DNA of 5,278 bases from Bacteroidales bacterium UBA3868 (GTDB lineage: Bacteria; Bacteroidota; Bacteroidia; Bacteroidales; WCHB1-69). The DNA lies in assembly GCA_002392325.1 (NCBI GenBank), contig DGGS01000056.1:1-5278 (forward strand). Direction: 5' to 3'. This document shows positions 5,180 to 5,278 of the stretch, in pieces (the first letter of the stretch is position 1; each line of letters opens with the position of its first letter). The notes under the pieces were generated by a model that had not been told where the DNA came from, ran no database searches, and was given only the letters and a program-made list of their open reading frames with translations. A program made the translations under genes and the position numbers.

Positions 5180-5278
5180 ATGATTATAGACAATAAGATA
5201 CTTGACAGCTTGACAGCTCAGGCCAAGGAATCGCCCCGGCTGCGGATGAATCTTAACTTTCATCAGAGTCTGGATGAG
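5180..5278 (+). CDS. WbuC family cupin-fold metalloprotein, N-terminal part (runs off the window)
   Basis: The first 33 codons of a gene continue to the window edge. The peptide MIIDNKILDSLTAQAKESPR (1-20), followed by LRMNLNFHQSLDE (21-33), is the characteristic N-terminus of the WbuC family of small cupin metalloproteins, with the hallmark SPRLRMNxNFH block. Family members are usually about 130-150 residues and carry a histidine-coordinated metal in a beta-barrel that would lie beyond the edge. Some members sit in O-antigen or surface polysaccharide loci, where the family was named, but the reaction is not established. The ATG at 5180 is supported by GGAG 8 nt upstream and a -7 box at 5103. 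The frame is open with no stop in the visible part. Whether the gene is intact, and whether polysaccharide genes follow, cannot be seen. Confidence 0.85.
   Translation, partial: MIIDNKILDSLTAQAKESPRLRMNLNFHQSLDE

Overview
The window looks like a chromosomal piece of a Bacteroidota genome, most likely order Bacteroidales (Bacteroides, Parabacteroides or Prevotella type). Four exact matches to the Bacteroidota -7 box (TAnnTTTG) lie shortly before genes. Leaders are A-rich and mostly lack a Shine-Dalgarno sequence. The gene content also fits: a DUF4143 ATPase, a four-helix-bundle 'suffix' protein, a WbuC-type cupin and a YgjP-type (DUF45) metallopeptidase remnant. The genus is not resolved.

Layout from left to right. 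Positions 54-1208 (minus) encode a complete AI-2E family membrane transporter. Divergent from it, 1316-1762 (plus) encodes the peroxiredoxin Bcp; each of the two genes has a -7-like box in the 107-bp gap between them. Bcp converges on a four-helix-bundle protein (1883-2440, minus). Between them sits a perfect 22-bp inverted repeat with a 3-nt loop. Next, 2627-3136 (minus) encodes an unrecognised single-pass or signal-anchored protein of 169 residues, followed by a hairpin with a U-rich tail.

Positions 3192-3351 are the most unusual part. A 33-bp sequence is tandemly repeated, and the repeats fall inside a 51-codon open frame whose peptide repeats LEYLAVINYE(I/D). This frame stops 4 nt before a complete 446-residue AAA ATPase with a DUF4143 C-terminus (3352-4692, plus). 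The ATPase is followed by an 11-bp-stem hairpin. Positions 4890-5045 (minus) hold only the C-terminal 51 codons of a zinc metallopeptidase (HELCH motif intact), an evident gene fossil. The window ends in the first 33 codons of a WbuC-family cupin gene (5180 onward, plus).

The genes do not form an obvious pathway. The window looks like ordinary chromosome, with single-gene transcription units and signs of local turnover around the ATPase: tandem repeats on its upstream side and a gene remnant on its downstream side. I see no CRISPR array, rRNA, tRNA, transposase or integrase. I cannot claim a new biological system. The repeat-bearing small frame in front of the ATPase is the best candidate for something undescribed.
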